Shown: positions 6,320 to 13,249, counted from the first letter of the stretch. The stretch is DNA of 13,652 nucleotides from CAYYBZ01 sp964470285 [NCBI: uncultured Oligoflexia bacterium] (GCA_964470285.1 CAYYBZ010000012.1:1-13652); one strand, 5' to 3'. A program made the numbers and translations. The notes: generated by a model from the sequence alone, not told the origin.

Positions 6320-6852
6320 TAACTTGCTACTGCCTTAATCTGCTCGTACTTTTTATAAAGCAGATAAATCTTTGTAGTTTTGAAGGCTTTGAACCATTTA
6401 GCATTCATTAACTTGTCGCGTACCCTGTCCCGGTATTTGTCAATCAGCAGTCCGAAAATAAATACGGAAGGGATAAAAAGTATAATGCCTGCTACAAATG
6501 AACCCAGCATTACCGTATTATTGAAATTTGACCATGGAATAACCGGCATGTTGTACAAATTGGTCCAAATTCCATGCAGGGAATTTACATCGGTTAGTAG
6601 CCAGTATCCTAAAGCGTGAAAAAGTCCGTCAAAGGGAAAAGCGACAATTCCGAAAAATGCCCAGCTTAAAAACACCGCACCCGGATTAATTCTTAAAATA
6701 CACATCAGGAAAATAAAAAATATCGTATGAAGTCCGAATGTAGGAGTTAATCCAAGTATCATTCCCAACGCAAAACCGAAGGCGATTTGATATTTGCCTT
6801 TTTCAGAGTTAATCAGCTTTATCAGCTTAAATATTTGTTTAAGTATAAGCAT
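6319..6852 (-). CDS. TIGR03546 family / DUF2062-like inner-membrane protein
   Basis: 177 residues. The start KLINSEKGKYQIAFGFALGMILGLTPTFGLHTIFFIFLMCILRINPGAVFLSW contains the AxGFALGxxxGLTPTFGLH block shared by DUF2062 proteins and TIGR03546. Hydrophobic segments lie near 22-38, 41-56, 58-72 and 106-134; the C-terminal 40 residues are basic and probably cytoplasmic. Its stop codon overlaps the start of the TIGR03545 gene by one base (TAATG), so the two are translationally coupled. Conserved pairing implies they act together, perhaps with the small protein as inner-membrane partner of the large AsmA-like one. No clear Shine-Dalgarno precedes the ATG at 6852, but the family's N-terminal pattern fits this start. 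Biochemical role unknown. Confidence 0.82.
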   Translation of the reverse strand: MLILKQIFKLIKLINSEKGKYQIAFGFALGMILGLTPTFGLHTIFFIFLMCILRINPGAVFLSWAFFGIVAFPFDGLFHALGYWLLTDVNSLHGIWTNLYNMPVIPWSNFNNTVMLGSFVAGIILFIPSVFIFGLLIDKYRDRVRDKLMNAKWFKAFKTTKIYLLYKKYEQIKAVAS

Positions 6853-6909
6853 ATCCGATAGAGGGTGAATTTAAGCACAGAGCCTCTAATATTACAAGGG
6901 GTTAAGTTA

Positions 6910-6915
6910 ATTATA
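6910..6915 (-). promoter_or_regulatory. Candidate -10 box for the TIGR03546-TIGR03545 operon
   Basis: A perfect TATAAT is present on the minus strand at 6910-6915, about 58 bp upstream of the start codon. No matching -35 box is visible at 16-18 bp, so it would depend on an activator or be a chance match in AT-rich DNA. Confidence 0.3.
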
Positions 6916-6925
6916 AATTCATTTC

Positions 6926-6954
6926 TTGACATTTAGCGTTATCTTTAATAAAGA
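6926..6954 (+). promoter_or_regulatory. Candidate promoter for the secreted nuclease gene
   Basis: A perfect TTGACA (6926-6931) is followed after 17 bp by TAAAGA (6949-6954), a weak -10 box. Transcription would start near 6961, giving a leader of about 110 nt that holds the AACG tandem array and a hairpin. The -35 box overlaps one arm of an 11-bp inverted repeat (6930-6940). Confidence 0.4.
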
Positions 6955-7048
6955 TATAAGTACAAGTCTTATTGGGGGAAATAAATCATTTTACTTTTAA
7001 CGTTGAACGTTTAACGTTTAACGTTTAACGTGCAAAAAACGCTAAATG
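6930..7048. repeat. Perfect 11-bp inverted repeat bracketing the nuclease leader
   Basis: CATTTAGCGTT at 6930-6940 is repeated in inverted form as AACGCTAAATG at 7038-7048, 97 bp apart. The first copy touches the TTGACA box; the second forms part of the hairpin next to the ribosome binding site. The TTTAGCGTT core resembles the TTTAACGTT units between them, so both may be members of one operator family. Confidence 0.5.
6996..7030. repeat. Tandem array of five 7-bp units (TTTAACG)
   Basis: Units start at 6996, 7003, 7010, 7017 and 7024; four read TTTAACG and the second reads TTGAACG. Each junction creates the palindrome AACGTT. The array lies in the presumed leader of the nuclease gene, 43 bp before its start codon. 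A 7-bp period is prone to slippage, so copy number may vary between strains. Confidence 0.85.
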
Positions 7049-7059
7049 CGGTTTTTGCA
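7031..7059 (+). promoter_or_regulatory. Leader hairpin next to the nuclease ribosome binding site
   Basis: TGCAAAAAACGC (7031-7042) pairs with GCGGTTTTTGCA (7048-7059) with a single mismatch and a 5-nt loop. It begins directly after the tandem array and ends just before the GAGGGGGGAG Shine-Dalgarno region (7061-7070), so it could influence ribosome access or mRNA stability. It is too far from a coding end to be a terminator of an upstream gene on this strand. Confidence 0.5.
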
Positions 7060-7072
7060 TGAGGGGGGAGCA

Positions 7073-8308
7073 ATGAAAGCATTAAGAAAGATTACTTCCA
7101 AAATTACTCTTTTTTTACTATTTGTATTTTTCTCTTCCTATTCGATTGCAGATGCCAAAAGAGTATCAATTATGTCCTACAACGTAGAAAACCTTTTTGA
7201 TGCAGTTCATGATGAAGGAAAGGATGACTGGACCTATTTACCGCTTTTCATGAAGGATAAGGGCAGCGAAGCTTACGATGCATGTATGTCCAATTCAAAT
7301 TATTACTACAGAAATCTCTGCTTAAAACTTGACTGGACGCATGAGACGTTCTGGATAAAGCTCGTAAACATAGCAAAGATGATAAGGTCGTATAACGATT
7401 ATAAGGGCCCCGACATAATAGCCCTTCAGGAAGTGGAAAATATTTATGTTTTAAGGGCAATGGTTGAGTATGAACTGGCCGGAATGGGTTATGATGCAGA
7501 TAACATTTTGTTGGTGGAAGGTCCCGATGTCAGGGGAATTGACGTTGCCATAATAACCAGATTTCCGGTTGCAGATTACATCAGGTATCACGAAGTCGAT
7601 CTTAACGGATTAAACGAAGACGGGATATATGATCCCGATCTTGATAGAGATCAAATTCAAAAAGTAAGACCCACAAGAGGTATTTTAGAAGTTCCCTTAA
7701 GAATAGAGGATAAGATTGTCAGGTTTTTTGTAAATCACTGGCCGAGTCAGGGCAATTCGAAAGAAACATTAAAAAGGAGAAAGAAAGCCGCCAGGGTTTT
7801 AATGGAAAGAATAGATGAGCTTCCCAAAAGCACGCTTTCAGTTGCTCTAGGTGATTTTAATACGGTTAAAAAAGAGAACAAGGCGGTATTTGAAGATATT
7901 CTCATGAAGGGCGCATCCGATGGTAAAGCCTATTTTAGAGATATATACGAGGAATGCATAATCGCGAAAGGTTATTACTGCACACCTACCCCTGATGATC
8001 ATAAGAGCAGCTTAACGGCCGTTATCCCGGAGGGAAGCTACTATTATAAGGGCGGTAAAAGATGGAACAGGCTTGACAAAATATTCTTTTCGGATTCCGT
8101 ATTCAAGGACAAGAATATTAAAGCCGATGTTAGAAACTTTGCCGTTTATACTCCGATGTACACTTATCCCGATAACCCTGAATTCAATGTTCGATCTCTT
8201 AACGACAAGGGATTTCCCAACCGATTTGAATACAATAAGAAAACAAAAAAATGGACGGGTTTTTCCGATCATCTGCCTGTAGTAATGGAATTTGATATAA
8301 AAAATTAA
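7073..8308 (+). CDS. Secreted endonuclease/exonuclease/phosphatase family protein
   Basis: 411 residues from the ATG at 7073, preferred over the in-frame ATG at 7046 because a purine-rich Shine-Dalgarno (GGGGGGAG) sits just before it and the product then starts with a clean signal peptide (KALRKITSK, hydrophobic 11-24, SIADA). The mature part has all motifs of the EEP (DNase I/ExoIII) fold: Asn37 in MSYNVENLF, Glu120 in ALQEVEN, GIDVAIITR (155-163), NHWPSQG (221-227), GDFN (260-263), RLDKIFFS (333-340) and SDHLPV (398-403). It should be a Mg2+-dependent phosphodiesterase acting on nucleic acid or another phosphodiester in the periplasm or outside the cell. Several tyrosine-rich insertions (YYYR near 77-80, SYYYKGG near 322-328) and paired cysteines (71, 83, 294, 303) suit an exported, disulfide-bonded protein. 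Substrate not determinable from sequence. Confidence 0.85.
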   Translation: MKALRKITSKITLFLLFVFFSSYSIADAKRVSIMSYNVENLFDAVHDEGKDDWTYLPLFMKDKGSEAYDACMSNSNYYYRNLCLKLDWTHETFWIKLVNIAKMIRSYNDYKGPDIIALQEVENIYVLRAMVEYELAGMGYDADNILLVEGPDVRGIDVAIITRFPVADYIRYHEVDLNGLNEDGIYDPDLDRDQIQKVRPTRGILEVPLRIEDKIVRFFVNHWPSQGNSKETLKRRKKAARVLMERIDELPKSTLSVALGDFNTVKKENKAVFEDILMKGASDGKAYFRDIYEECIIAKGYYCTPTPDDHKSSLTAVIPEGSYYYKGGKRWNRLDKIFFSDSVFKDKNIKADVRNFAVYTPMYTYPDNPEFNVRSLNDKGFPNRFEYNKKTKKWTGFSDHLPVVMEFDIKN

Positions 8309-8317
8309 GAAGTCTTA

Positions 8318-8394
8318 AATGAGAGGTCGGTAGCTACTTTTTCATTCGCAGGAACCCGCTTAGGCTCATAAAAAGTAGCTACCGACCTCTCATT
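8318..8394 (+). terminator. Long hairpin with conserved apical loop, copy 3 (3' end of the secreted nuclease gene)
   Basis: Arms 8318-8342 and 8370-8394 are perfect reverse complements over 25 nt (the stem includes GAGAGGTCGGTAGCTAC), separated by a 27-nt loop. The central 25 nt (8344-8368) start ATTCGCAGG and end AGGCTCA, matching copies 1 and 2. It begins 9 nt after the nuclease stop codon, and the loop is in the sense orientation of that gene. The stem base is not followed by a U tract, so rho-independent termination of the usual kind is doubtful. Confidence 0.7.
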
Positions 8395-8469
8395 AACTAC
8401 TTTCATTTTATATCAGTCTTTCTAATGCCGGTGGTTGACTAATTTTCGGAATTGCAATATTTAGGAAAT

Positions 8470-8661
8470 ATGCCTATATACGAATATAAATGCAGAAAGT
8501 GTTCACATAAATTTGAGCTTATTACCTCTTCGACATCCGATAAAGGAGTTGAGTGCCCCTCATGCAAATCCATGGATACTGAAAAACTTCTTTCAACATT
8601 TTCTTCAAAGGTTTCAGGTTCTCCCGCTTCATCGTGCAAACCGGGAAAGGGCTTTACCTGA
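8470..8661 (+). CDS. FmdB-family zinc-ribbon protein
   Basis: 63 residues from the ATG at 8470; an upstream TTG in frame (8452) is rejected because MPIYEYKC is the canonical FmdB N-terminus. AGGAA lies only 2 nt before the ATG, an unusually short spacing. The zinc ribbon is Cys8-x2-Cys11 and Cys29-x2-Cys32 (YKCRKC...ECPSC), with the typical FELITSSTSDKGVECP linker. A further Cys56 lies in the short Ser-rich tail. FmdB proteins are small putative regulatory or metal-binding proteins of unknown mechanism. A weak promoter (TTGACT at 8435-8440) lies in the gap after hairpin copy 3. Converges on the MFS gene with 41 bp between the stops. Confidence 0.85.
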   Translation: MPIYEYKCRKCSHKFELITSSTSDKGVECPSCKSMDTEKLLSTFSSKVSGSPASSCKPGKGFT

Positions 8662-8674
8662 GGTAAGTAAATCC

Positions 8675-8693
8675 GATCTGCAGTTTGCAGGTC
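8675..8693. terminator. Small hairpin between convergent fmdB-like and MFS genes
   Basis: GATCTGCA (8675-8682) and TGCAGGTC (8686-8693) form an 8-bp stem with one T.G pair around GTT. It sits in the 41-bp gap between two convergent stop codons and could act as a weak bidirectional terminator; no clear U tract follows on either strand. Confidence 0.35.
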
Positions 8694-8702
8694 TAACAAA
8701 TC

Positions 8703-9911
8703 TTATCTTTTCTGTTTGAAAAAAACTAAAAGCGCCAGTGCGCTGACTCCGACAAAGCAGATAATTACTCCGACAAGTACCGCAACCGGTGAACCGAATT
8801 TCTCGGCTACAAACCCTGCCTGAAGACTTCCCAAAGGCATTGCCCCTCCGAACATAAGTGTCCATATACCCATAACTCTTCCCCTTATACCGTCTGGGAC
8901 TGAAAGTTGGATAAATGTATTGGAAGTGGCTATAAAAGAGGTTATTCCGAAAGCCGAAAAGACAAGCATGGTAACTGAAAAGTAATAATTACGGGAAACG
9001 GCAAAAACAGCCGCTGCAGTACAGAAAATTAAAACGCCCAAAACAATAACTTTTCTTCTCTTGGCCTTTTCTCCTAATGTGGCAACGGTTAAAGCGGCCA
9101 GAAGCGCACCTGCTCCCGTTGCCGTCATAAGAAATCCGTATCCCTTCTCGTCAACCAGCAGAATATCTTTAGCAAACGCGGGAATTAAAACCACATGCGA
9201 AACGCCGAAAATGGCAACTATCGTAACTATTGAAAAAAGCCAAAGAAGCTGATTGTTGGAGAAAACGTAGCTGAATCCTTCTTTTACTCTTTCGGTGACT
9301 GTTTTTGTACTTACGGGTAGACCTGCCGGATCCACGTTCATCATAAACAGACTGATGATAACGGCGATGTAAGAGACGCCGTTTATAAGAAAACAGTAAC
9401 CGATTGAGAATTCAGACATTACTATTGCGGCTATTGCAGGACCTAGCATTCTTGCAGTGTTAAAAATTGAAGAATTAAGACCTATGGCATTCATCAAATC
9501 GTCTTTGCCGACAAGCTCGATTACAAAAGACTGGCGTGCCGGCATGGCAAAGGCTCCGCAGATTCCTGAAAATATCGCAAGAATTACTATATGCCAGACT
9601 TCTATCAGATTAAGTAAAACTAAAAAACCCATTGCAAGGGCCGAAATCATCATTCCGAACTGAACGCCTAAAAGTATATTTTTTTTACTGAACCTGTCCG
9701 CTGCAAGACCTCCGGGTATTGCAAAGACAAGCATAGGTATTGTCTGACAGGCAGAAATTATTCCCAATAGAGCTTTAGAATCTGTAAGATCATAAACCAG
9801 CCATTGCTGGGCAACCCAGTGCATCCAGGTTCCCACCAGCGAAAAAAGCTGGCCGAAAAAGAACAGTCTGTAATTTCTGTGTTTTAATGAAGAAAATGTT
9901 CTTGTCAGCAT
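8703..9911 (-). CDS. MFS transporter (MFS_3/EntS-like exporter)
   Basis: 402 residues, about 12 hydrophobic segments. The N-terminus (LKHRNYRLFFFGQLFSLVGTWMHWVAQQWLVY, residues 9-40) is the hallmark of the MFS_3 family that includes the enterobactin exporter EntS and many drug exporters. Motif A appears as GLAADRFSKK (68-77) and the loop AFAMPARQSFVIELV (120-134) is also typical. It works as a proton-driven exporter in the inner membrane; the substrate is not predictable. It starts only 6 bp after the stop of the cation-antiporter gene (AAGG about 10 nt upstream), so the two are one transcription unit. It does not look truncated. Confidence 0.87.
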   Translation of the reverse strand: MLTRTFSSLKHRNYRLFFFGQLFSLVGTWMHWVAQQWLVYDLTDSKALLGIISACQTIPMLVFAIPGGLAADRFSKKNILLGVQFGMMISALAMGFLVLLNLIEVWHIVILAIFSGICGAFAMPARQSFVIELVGKDDLMNAIGLNSSIFNTARMLGPAIAAIVMSEFSIGYCFLINGVSYIAVIISLFMMNVDPAGLPVSTKTVTERVKEGFSYVFSNNQLLWLFSIVTIVAIFGVSHVVLIPAFAKDILLVDEKGYGFLMTATGAGALLAALTVATLGEKAKRRKVIVLGVLIFCTAAAVFAVSRNYYFSVTMLVFSAFGITSFIATSNTFIQLSVPDGIRGRVMGIWTLMFGGAMPLGSLQAGFVAEKFGSPVAVLVGVIICFVGVSALALLVFFKQKR

Positions 9912-9917
9912 ATGGCT

Positions 9918-10898
9918 TTACCTTGAATAGTAGGCCATACCTATCACAACAAGGAAAAGCGATAAAAACAAAAACCCCTGCCATTTACAAAGCTTTCTGC
10001 GTGAGAGGCTTAAAGCGGCGAAAACTGTAAGAACGGTCATCATTATGAAGGGTGCCGTTAGAACATCCGGAACAAAACCCTTGTTATAACCCGTGATAAT
10101 CGCTATTACGGGAAGCATTCCGATCAGAAGGGAGTTGTGATTTATTTTGGAACCGATAAAATTACATATTGATATCTCCGCAAGTTTACCGTCCCTTCTT
10201 ACCGTTATGAAGGCTGTAAGTTTTTCAGGCATTTCAGACGCTATCGGCGATAAAATTATTGCAATTGCAACCGGTGATATTCCGATTGAGTGGGCTACCT
10301 CAATCATGGAATCTACAAAAGGTTCGGCTGCAGCTACTATTATTGCGGCGCCCAGTAATAGAAAAAGAATTGTTTTCGCGCGTATTTTTTCAATCTCTTC
10401 TCCGTGTGATTTTTTTTCTTTTACGACTTTCCTGCTTGCCGAATAGGAATGATAGACGTAAACGCCGAAGCAGGCTATCAGTATTATGCCGTCAATTATA
10501 CTTAAACCGTGTCCGAGCCAGGCAAGAAGCAGTGCCAAAAGGGCGGTGAAATTAAGATAGAACGAATCGACCCTTGTGGCTTGTGACAGTTCAATCAGTT
10601 TGACGGGTTTTTTCGAAAGCCTTGTTGTCCCGACAATTATAACAAGACCGTAACCGAGGGTTACTAGCATGGCGGCGGCACCTACGGTTGATCCTATGGC
10701 AACGTCATATTTGAGCTTTATACATGCATAGATAACAAAAAGGTATTCGGGGAGAGTGGTAATAAGTCCTAAAATAACACTGCCCGTAAAATTTGCGCCC
10801 ACATTCTTTGCTATTTTTTCCGATTGTACGCTCAATATGTAAGCTGCAATCGAGATTATCAGAAGTAAGCCTAGAAATTCTCCCCATAATAAAAGCAT
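9918..10898 (-). CDS. Sodium/calcium exchanger family (CaCA) membrane antiporter, divergent
   Basis: 326 residues, about ten hydrophobic helices in two inverted halves (1-155 and 173-326) joined by a charged loop (156-172), as in YrbG-type cation antiporters. The first alpha repeat has GLITTLPEYL (44-53, with Glu51) and GSTVGAAAML (69-78); the second has ILSPIASEMPEKL (215-227, with Glu222 and Glu225) and NFIGSKINHNS (246-256). The usual GTSLPE and GNxxGSNxxN signatures are altered: the first half lacks the Asn pair (GAAAM in its place), so ion selectivity may differ from Ca2+. Start backed by GGAG about 9 nt upstream. First gene of a two-gene unit with the MFS exporter. Family call is firm; the transported ion is uncertain. 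Confidence 0.82.
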   Translation of the reverse strand: MLLLWGEFLGLLLIISIAAYILSVQSEKIAKNVGANFTGSVILGLITTLPEYLFVIYACIKLKYDVAIGSTVGAAAMLVTLGYGLVIIVGTTRLSKKPVKLIELSQATRVDSFYLNFTALLALLLAWLGHGLSIIDGIILIACFGVYVYHSYSASRKVVKEKKSHGEEIEKIRAKTILFLLLGAAIIVAAAEPFVDSMIEVAHSIGISPVAIAIILSPIASEMPEKLTAFITVRRDGKLAEISICNFIGSKINHNSLLIGMLPVIAIITGYNKGFVPDVLTAPFIMMTVLTVFAALSLSRRKLCKWQGFLFLSLFLVVIGMAYYSR

Positions 10899-10955
10899 TC
10901 TGTTTCTCCGTCAAAAAATAATTCCATATATTCTATCGGAAAAATTATATTTTGT

Positions 10956-11021
10956 CATTGCAACTGGACCAGAGTAAAAATCTATTTTTTGCAATGTTAA
11001 TGTAATAAAAGAATCTTTTAT
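10956..11021. repeat. Inverted repeats in the EF-G / antiporter gap
   Basis: CATTGCAA (10956-10963) and TTGCAATG (10989-10996) are perfect inverted copies 25 nt apart. A separate AT-rich palindrome, ATAAAAGA-A-TCTTTTAT (11005-11021), lies about 10 nt beyond the EF-G stop codon. Either may end EF-G transcription or act as an operator for the antiporter operon; neither is a strong terminator. Confidence 0.35.
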
Positions 11022-11030
11022 ATAGATCAA

Positions 11031-13109
11031 TTATTTTTTTAAATGTGATTCTTCGAGAATTTCCTGGGCCAGTGATTTGGGCAGCGGGGCATAGTTCTTG
11101 AACTCCAGCGAATGATTCGCCCTGCCGGAGCTTAATGTTCTTAAAGAATTTGCATAGCCGAAGGTTTCTTTTAAGGGAACGACGGCTGAAATTTTCTGAG
11201 AGCCTTTTCTGAATCTTCTCATATTGTTTACTTTTCCCCTTCTTCTTGAAATATCGCCCATGATATCGCCCAGATATTCATCGGGTGACGCAATTTCAAG
11301 CTTCATTATGGGCTCTAAAAGTTGAGGTGATGCTTTCATGAAGGCCGATTTGAATCCCATTGCCGCAGCTATTTTAAATGCCATATCCGACGAATCTACT
11401 GCATGAAATGATCCGTCAACGAGTGTAACCTTGACGTCCACAATCGGATATCCGGCATAAACACCCTTTGAGATAACTTCCAAAATACCCTTCTCAACAG
11501 AGGGGATATAATTCTCGGGAATGGCTCCGCCTTTAATATGATTTATAAATTCAAAACCTTTATCCCTGTTAGGTTCTACTCTGAGTACGCAGTGACCGTA
11601 CTGTCCCCTTCCTCCGCTCTGCTTGGCGTACTTACCTTCCGCTCCGGATTCCGCGGTCACCGTTTCCTTATATGCAACCGCCGGAGCGCCCACTTCCGCG
11701 TTTACATTAAATTCGGTTTTTAAACGGTCGAATATTACTTCAAGGTGCAGCTCACCCATACCTGAAATTATGGTTTCTCTTGTTTCATCGTCATACATTG
11801 TTGTGAATGAGGGATCTTCGAGCATCAGGCGTCTTAAGGCGTTGCCGAGTTTATTGCTTTCTTCGGTAGATCCGACAGAGATTCTCTGCGAAACGACACT
11901 TTTAGGTACTACAATCTTTTCAAGCAGTAGAGGATTTTCCATATTTGACAGCGTATTACCGGTTACGGTCTTTTTCATTCCGACCAATGCTATGATATCT
12001 CCGGCTTTAGCTTCGTTTACCTCGATTCTTTCCTTTGCCCTTATCTGAAGAATTCTTGCCACTCTTTCCTTCATCTTTGTATTACAGTTGTAAATCGTAT
12101 CACCGGGAACGATTCTTCCTGAATAGACCCTTATGAAGGTCTGCTGACCAACGAAGGGATCGTTGATGATTTTGAATGCCAGAGCGCTGAAAGGATCGTT
12201 TATAGTGGGTTTTCTGACAACGACTTTTCCGTTTGCCATTCCGTTTTTACCGTTGATTTCCGAACCTGTAGTATTACCCTTGTCTATGGGACTCGGAAGA
12301 TAATCAACTATGGCCGACAAAAGCGGCTGAACGGCTATATTATTGTACGCCGATCCTATAAAAACGGGAGTGATGTATGATTTAAGAACGCATTTTCTTG
12401 TAACCTCTCTGATTAAATCGGAAGGAACCGGCTTTCCTTCAAGGTAAAGATCTGCAATTTCATCGTCAAAGTCGGCAAGCTTTTCAATTATTGCTTTTCT
12501 GGCTTCATCGACTCTTTTTCTTTCTTCGGCAGGGATAGGATTATCCTGTTTAATGAATTTGTCGTAGGTAATATAATTCTCGTCAAGTATGTCTATTATC
12601 CCTCTAAAGTTTTCCTCAGAGCCGATGGGAAGTTGGAAAAGAACGGTATTGGCACTTAAGTTTTCATTCATCAGGTTAATTGTTTCGTCAAGATTGGCTC
12701 CGGTTCTGTCCATTTTATTTATGAATGCAATTTTTGGAACACTGTATCTCTCGGCCTGTTTCCATACCGTTTCGGATTGCGGTTCAACCCCCCCGACCGC
12801 GCAGAAAACCGCAACGAGTCCGTCCAAGACTCTTAGAGATCTTTCGACTTCAACTGTGAAATCCACATGTCCCGGCGTGTCAATTATGTTAATAATATGA
12901 TCTTTCCAGTTGCATGTAATTGCCGCAGAAGAAATTGTAATTCCTCTTTCCTGCTCCTGCTTCATGAAATCCATGGTTGCTTCACCGTTATGAACTTCAC
13001 CTAACTTTCTGGTTATTCCCGAGAAATAAAGCATTCTTTCGGTAGTTGTTGTCTTACCGGCATCTATGTGAGCCGCCAAGCCTATATTTCTAATCTTTTC
13101 AATACTCAT
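11031..13109 (-). CDS. fusA: Elongation factor G (probably the second, spd/mitochondrial-like type)
   Basis: 692 residues from the ATG at 13109 (MSIEKIRNIGL); a longer reading from a GTG at 13163 would run through the promoter and is not conserved-looking. EF-G is the GTPase that moves tRNA-mRNA through the ribosome or helps recycle it. GTPase motifs: AHIDAGKT (13-20), RGITIS (55-60), DTPGH (77-81), NKMD (131-134). Domain II, III and IV blocks follow, including GGRGQYGHCVLRVEP in domain IV and PLKETFGYANSLRTLSSGRA near the end. It stands alone rather than in a str operon (rpsL-rpsG-fusA-tuf). Features such as LVAVFCAVGGVEPQSETVWKQAERY and the general pattern recall the EF-G group shared by spirochaetes, planctomycetes, deltaproteobacteria and mitochondria, where two paralogues divide translocation and recycling. 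Which paralogue this is cannot be settled here. No Shine-Dalgarno is visible (AT-rich leader). Confidence 0.9.
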   Translation of the reverse strand: MSIEKIRNIGLAAHIDAGKTTTTERMLYFSGITRKLGEVHNGEATMDFMKQEQERGITISSAAITCNWKDHIINIIDTPGHVDFTVEVERSLRVLDGLVAVFCAVGGVEPQSETVWKQAERYSVPKIAFINKMDRTGANLDETINLMNENLSANTVLFQLPIGSEENFRGIIDILDENYITYDKFIKQDNPIPAEERKRVDEARKAIIEKLADFDDEIADLYLEGKPVPSDLIREVTRKCVLKSYITPVFIGSAYNNIAVQPLLSAIVDYLPSPIDKGNTTGSEINGKNGMANGKVVVRKPTINDPFSALAFKIINDPFVGQQTFIRVYSGRIVPGDTIYNCNTKMKERVARILQIRAKERIEVNEAKAGDIIALVGMKKTVTGNTLSNMENPLLLEKIVVPKSVVSQRISVGSTEESNKLGNALRRLMLEDPSFTTMYDDETRETIISGMGELHLEVIFDRLKTEFNVNAEVGAPAVAYKETVTAESGAEGKYAKQSGGRGQYGHCVLRVEPNRDKGFEFINHIKGGAIPENYIPSVEKGILEVISKGVYAGYPIVDVKVTLVDGSFHAVDSSDMAFKIAAAMGFKSAFMKASPQLLEPIMKLEIASPDEYLGDIMGDISRRRGKVNNMRRFRKGSQKISAVVPLKETFGYANSLRTLSSGRANHSLEFKNYAPLPKSLAQEILEESHLKK

Positions 13110-13153
13110 AAAATAATAATAATTTAAATAGGTTAACTTTGAAAAAGTTGGAT

Positions 13154-13183
13154 ACACTAGCACAGGTGAGGCAAGCGTGTAAA
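13154..13183 (-). promoter_or_regulatory. Candidate promoter for EF-G
   Basis: On the minus strand TTTACA (13178-13183, five of six) is followed after 18 bp by TAGTGT (13154-13159) within TGTGCTAGTGT. The spacer is GC-richer than the surroundings. Transcription would begin near 13147, giving a leader of about 38 nt without a Shine-Dalgarno. Confidence 0.42.
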
Positions 13184-13249
13184 GCCCTTTTTATTAAGAA
13201 AAAATATATAATTAAAACAAAAGGTTATCATTAGAGATGCATTAAATCT

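Noticed and set aside
6996-7030. Tandem array as a CRISPR or replication-origin iteron
   Set aside because: Units are 7 bp without spacers, so not CRISPR; no replication initiator gene or DnaA-box cluster is nearby.
7046-7072. Upstream start for the secreted nuclease at 7046
   Set aside because: It lies inside a hairpin, has no ribosome binding site and would put nine extra residues before a clean signal peptide; the ATG at 7073 has a purine-rich Shine-Dalgarno.
8343-8369. Loop containing GGGTTCC-like sequence as a tRNA T-arm remnant
   Set aside because: On the minus strand the loop has GCGGGTTCC, but there is no acceptor, D or anticodon arm around it, and the other copies do not conserve the match.
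13110-13163. Extended EF-G N-terminus from a GTG at 13163
   Set aside because: The extra 18 residues are not EF-G-like, run through the likely -10 region and lack a ribosome binding site; MSIEKIRNIG is the expected N-terminus.
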